Positions 7,605 through 9,570 of a DNA stretch of 9,570 nt are shown here, piece after piece (within the stretch, counting starts at the first letter, position 1; every line of letters starts with the position of its first letter). The notes under the pieces are model-generated. The model saw only the letters and a list, made by a program, of their open reading frames with translations, made no database searches and was not told the DNA's origin. The position numbers and the translations under genes were made by a program. Source of the stretch: Spirochaetota bacterium (GTDB taxonomy: Bacteria; Spirochaetota; Spirochaetia; DSM-27196; PWMO01); contig JAAAOH010000034.1 in NCBI GenBank assembly GCA_009908925.1, forward strand, positions 1-9,570, written 5' to 3'.

Positions 7605-7632
7605 GGCCGCCCGTTGAGGGCGGCCGTCTTTC
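7605..7632 (+). terminator. Probable Rho-independent terminator after the small-barrel pair
   Basis: An 8-bp all-GC stem (7605-7612 with 7618-7625) and 5-base loop are followed by a short interrupted T-run, about 85 bases after the paralogue B stop. The T-run is weaker than at the 2471 terminator, but the stem core GGCCGCCC is the same. On the minus strand, after surE, there is no T-run. Confidence 0.7.
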
Positions 7633-7648
7633 TCCGTCGTCCCCGCCG

Positions 7649-8560
7649 CTACGCGCGAACCGACGCCCCTTTGAGCAGGTCGTCCGCCCTCGCGAGCGAC
7701 GCCGTGCAATCGAGGGTCAGCGGGGTTACGGAGACCACGCGGTCCACGGCGAAGGCGTAGATGTCGTCCTCGGGGCTGAGGGCGTTGCGATCGACGTGTA
7801 TGGTCGTGGTTCCGCTCGAGAGCGTACCGTCGACGCGAGGCTCGGAGACGACGGTATGAAAATAGTGGTGACGTGAGAGGCGCGTTATGCGCTCCTCCGT
7901 CCCCACCGGGCAATTGTGCGGCACGTCGATCTTGAGCACGTCGAAGGGCAGGAGCTCGCCCGGCGCGCGCCGCCGTGACAGCTCGAGAAGGCGTTGCGCA
8001 TAGCGCCGTGTGACGCGAATCGGCTCTTCCCAGTCGAGGTCCCCGTAGACGAAGTGATGCTCGATGTCCGTCTGCCGCGAAACGGCGATCGCCGGAACGT
8101 CCTGGGCCGCCGCCTGAAACGCCGCCCCGACCGTGCCGGAGATGGTGATATTATTCCCGAGGTTCTCTCCGTAGTTGATTCCGGAGACCACGATGTCCGG
8201 CATGCGGCCGCCGCAGAGTACGGCGAACGCGTGGCGCACCACGAGCGCCGGCGAGGCGTCGAGGTGAAAGGCGGTGACCTCCGCACCATCCACGTCCACC
8301 GTTGTCGGATGGAAGTGATCGGCGGGATTCCCCACCATGCTCCGTCCCCGCGCGGTCTGCTGCTCGGTGGGAGCGGCTACGAGAACCTGCCCGAGGCCCT
8401 GCACCGCCTCGATTGCCGCGTGAAGCCCCGGCGAGAGCACGCCGTCGTCGTTTGTTACCAGAATCAGAGGTTCATTATCGTCGAAGTCCAAAATGTCCAC
8501 GTTTCGAGCATAGGCGGTTCCGCCGGTTGTTGCAAGGGGGGGCTCGAGCGTGGCGTTCAT
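7649..8560 (-). CDS. surE: SurE family 5'/3'-nucleotidase
   Basis: SurE proteins are cytoplasmic metal-dependent phosphatases acting on nucleoside monophosphates and sometimes short polyphosphates. Signature elements: LVTNDDGVLSPG with metal-binding Asp 38 and Asp 39; VAAPTEQQTARGRS (62-74), aligning with the family VVAPDxxRSxxGxS loop; PDIVVSGINYGENLG (121-135) with metal ligand Asn 129; SGTVGAA (141-147); and VVSVTPL near the C-terminus. Two things are unusual. The loop Ser that binds metal in the family is Thr 69 here. Also, about 30 residues precede the core, where most SurE proteins start within a few residues of the TNDDG strand. The ATG at 8560 has only a weak GGTGG site; an internal GTG (codon 21) or TTG (codon 24) could be the true start. 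It has no partner on its strand and diverges from the toxin-antitoxin pair. Confidence 0.93.
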   Translation of the reverse strand: MNATLEPPLATTGGTAYARNVDILDFDDNEPLILVTNDDGVLSPGLHAAIEAVQGLGQVLVAAPTEQQTARGRSMVGNPADHFHPTTVDVDGAEVTAFHLDASPALVVRHAFAVLCGGRMPDIVVSGINYGENLGNNITISGTVGAAFQAAAQDVPAIAVSRQTDIEHHFVYGDLDWEEPIRVTRRYAQRLLELSRRRAPGELLPFDVLKIDVPHNCPVGTEERITRLSRHHYFHTVVSEPRVDGTLSSGTTTIHVDRNALSPEDDIYAFAVDRVVSVTPLTLDCTASLARADDLLKGASVRA

Positions 8561-8593
8561 CAGGGGCCACCATATAGCATCTGCGGCCGCAGG

Positions 8594-8779
8594 TTGAATC
8601 GGGCGGCAGCGCTCGAGCAGGTCTCACTGTCAAAGTACGTTTCGCGTCGAATAAATGAATCGATCTCGGATTCGTGGCCGCCAGGATACGAAACGCTCTT
8701 CGGCGCCATTGATGACGAGTCTTTCGCCGCGGAGCGACCGCCGGGATTCGACGATGACTCCCCTCGCGAGCAGCTGTGA
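8594..8779 (+). CDS. Putative ribbon-helix-helix-like antitoxin, N-terminus missing or start unusual
   Basis: The frame ending at 8779 overlaps the PIN toxin start as GTGA, the typical antitoxin-toxin arrangement. The readable part from a TTG at 8594 is 61 residues: RAAALEQVSLSKYVSRRI resembles the two helices of a ribbon-helix-helix (CopG-like) DNA-binding domain. It is followed by an acidic tail with PPGYETLFG, DDESF and the end DDDSPREQL, of the kind that wraps a VapC partner. No N-terminal beta strand is visible and there is no ATG or GTG in frame between surE and this point. The TTG has no spaced ribosome binding site; a CTG at 8627 is the only other candidate nearby. Either it uses a rare start, or it lost its 5' end. 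Family placement comes from recalled patterns, so moderate confidence. Confidence 0.5.
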   Translation: MNRAAALEQVSLSKYVSRRINESISDSWPPGYETLFGAIDDESFAAERPPGFDDDSPREQL

Positions 8780-9186
8780 CGTACTGCCTGGACACGAACA
8801 CCTGCATCTACTATCTGACCGGCCGCGAGCCTGCGGTGAAGGAGCGGCTTCTCGCCCACTCACCGCGCGAGATCCTCGTTCCGGCGATCGTAGAAGCCGA
8901 GCTTCTTTACGGGGCAGAGAGAAGCAGCAGACGGGATCATAACATCTCCGCGGTGCGAGAGTTTCTTCTGCCCTTCAGCAGCGGCGGATTCGGAAGAGAC
9001 GCGGCACAGGTCTACGCTCGGATTCGGGCTGATCTCGAGCGGCGCGGCCGACCCATCGGGCCAAACGATCTGATTATCGCCGCTATAGCTATCGCTACTG
9101 AAACGACGCTCGTAACTCACAACGTAGCAGAGTTCAACCGCGTTGAGGAGTTGTCGGTGGAGGACTGGACCGCAACCCTGGGATAG
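8776..9186 (+). CDS. vapC: VapC-type PIN-domain ribonuclease toxin
   Basis: A 136-residue PIN-domain protein, normal length for VapC toxins, which are Mg-dependent endoribonucleases that cleave tRNA or other RNA and stop translation until bound by their antitoxin. Conserved acidic residues are visible: Asp 6 in CLDTNTCIYYL, Glu 42 in AELLYG, Asp 98 in IGPNDLIIAA, and the fourth position in VTHNVAEF (Asn 116, commonly Asn or Asp in this subgroup). The start is GTG at 8776, overlapping the upstream stop by four bases; no strong ribosome binding site is seen, so translation probably depends on coupling to the antitoxin. The active site looks intact, which would require a working antitoxin, either the adjacent shortened one or one elsewhere. 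Confidence 0.92.
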   Translation: MTYCLDTNTCIYYLTGREPAVKERLLAHSPREILVPAIVEAELLYGAERSSRRDHNISAVREFLLPFSSGGFGRDAAQVYARIRADLERRGRPIGPNDLIIAAIAIATETTLVTHNVAEFNRVEELSVEDWTATLG

Positions 9187-9470
9187 ACCGGCCCCGCGTC
9201 GATGCGCCGCACCCGGCCCGCCGGCACTGCGAGCGATAGTCCACGGCGCCGCACCGCCCGCACGGGCACGAGGGATCGAAGCGGAAATCCCGCACCCGAC
9301 CACTCATAAGTGGTCGGGGAGGAATTGCAGCGGAGAGCCCGACCCCGCCCACCACGCAAGCTGTCCCGCCCGCGATCCCCGGAGCTGCCCAGCATTCGCC
9401 GTGACCGCCCGCGGTCGGGGTCGCGAGCAGCGAACCGTGCCAGTTTACAAGGTCGGCGGGGACGTGCCCC
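9187..9470. other. GC-rich intergenic region, mostly unexplained
   Basis: 284 bases after vapC with no convincing gene. It holds one perfect hairpin (9295-9318), a short inverted repeat (GACCGC/GCGGTC around 9400-9415), and a GGGGACGTGCCCC palindrome-like sequence just after the stop of the minus-strand gene at 9471. A small minus-strand frame (ATG at 9307, running into the vapC 3' end) encodes a Cys-rich segment, described under findings. The mix could be remnants of a mobile element, but nothing proves it. Confidence 0.5.
9295..9318. repeat. Perfect 10-bp inverted repeat (hairpin)
   Basis: CCCGACCACT, four-base loop CATA, AGTGGTCGGG. No T-run follows on either strand, so it is a poor intrinsic terminator. 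It could be a protein-binding palindrome, a REP-like element or part of a mobile-element end. Confidence 0.75.
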
Positions 9471-9570
9471 TCAGGCGGAGAGCCGGGCCTCGACCACCGC
9501 GTTGAAGCGGTCGAGGAGGTGCATTTTGATCATGGACTCGGGCACCCAGGTGCTGTCGGTGTACTTGGCG
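9471..9570 (-). CDS. 3' end of an unidentified gene, cut by window edge
   Basis: Read on the minus strand, an open frame enters from the right edge and ends at TGA (9473-9471), giving the last 32 residues of a protein. It contains TDSTWVPESM and HLLDRFNAVVEARLSA. The composition looks like a real coding tail (Trp, Asp/Glu and Arg mixed, third positions GC-rich), but it is too short to assign. The strand and GC-rich codon use match the surroundings. Nothing downstream of the stop looks like a standard terminator. Confidence 0.5.
   Translation of the reverse strand, partial: AKYTDSTWVPESMIKMHLLDRFNAVVEARLSA

Noticed and set aside
7994..8593. Long plus-strand frame running through surE into the antitoxin
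   Set aside because: The part within surE is antisense to well-conserved SurE motifs; only the last 60 or so codons look like a real protein.
9143..9505. Plus-strand 120-codon frame after vapC
   Set aside because: Arg/Pro/Gly-rich composition typical of GC-rich non-coding DNA, overlaps vapC, and no recognisable motif or ribosome binding site.
1..9570. tRNA, rRNA, CRISPR array or complete insertion sequence
   Set aside because: I saw no regularly spaced repeats, no cloverleaf-like segment with tRNA box sequences, no rRNA motif, and no transposase with paired terminal repeats.

Overview
The window looks like the chromosome of a GC-rich diderm (outer-membrane) bacterium. Many products carry Sec or lipoprotein signal peptides, and several look like outer-membrane beta-barrels. 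The divergent pyruvate phosphate dikinase, and a small exported protein whose motif I associate from memory with spirochaete proteins, make a member of Spirochaetota my best guess. That is an inference; no marker gene is present.

Layout. Bases 1-2373 (+) hold most of a pyruvate phosphate dikinase (PPDK)-like enzyme cut by the left edge, followed by a strong hairpin terminator. Bases 2546-6336 (-) are a compact four-gene cluster transcribed right to left: a small exported protein, a 406-residue putative outer-membrane barrel (4-base overlap), an exported FecR-domain protein, and a lipoprotein. All four products are predicted to leave the cytoplasm, so this reads as one cell-envelope operon; its function is unknown. 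Bases 6337-6473 are an AT-rich divergent regulatory region with short repeats. Bases 6474-7519 (+) hold two tandem paralogous small exported beta-rich proteins, closed by a second hairpin terminator.

Bases 7649-8560 (-) encode a SurE-type nucleotidase. Facing away from it, 8594-9186 (+) is a VapBC-like toxin-antitoxin pair: a convincing PIN-domain toxin whose GTG start overlaps the antitoxin stop by four bases, and an antitoxin whose N-terminus and start codon are missing or unusual. Bases 9187-9470 are GC-rich, mostly non-coding, with a perfect 10-bp hairpin. The right edge cuts the 3' end of an unidentified minus-strand gene.

The most interesting items are the uncharacterised FecR/barrel/lipoprotein operon, the PPDK with an intact PEP/pyruvate half but a strongly altered ATP-side half, and the apparently 5'-truncated antitoxin beside surE.
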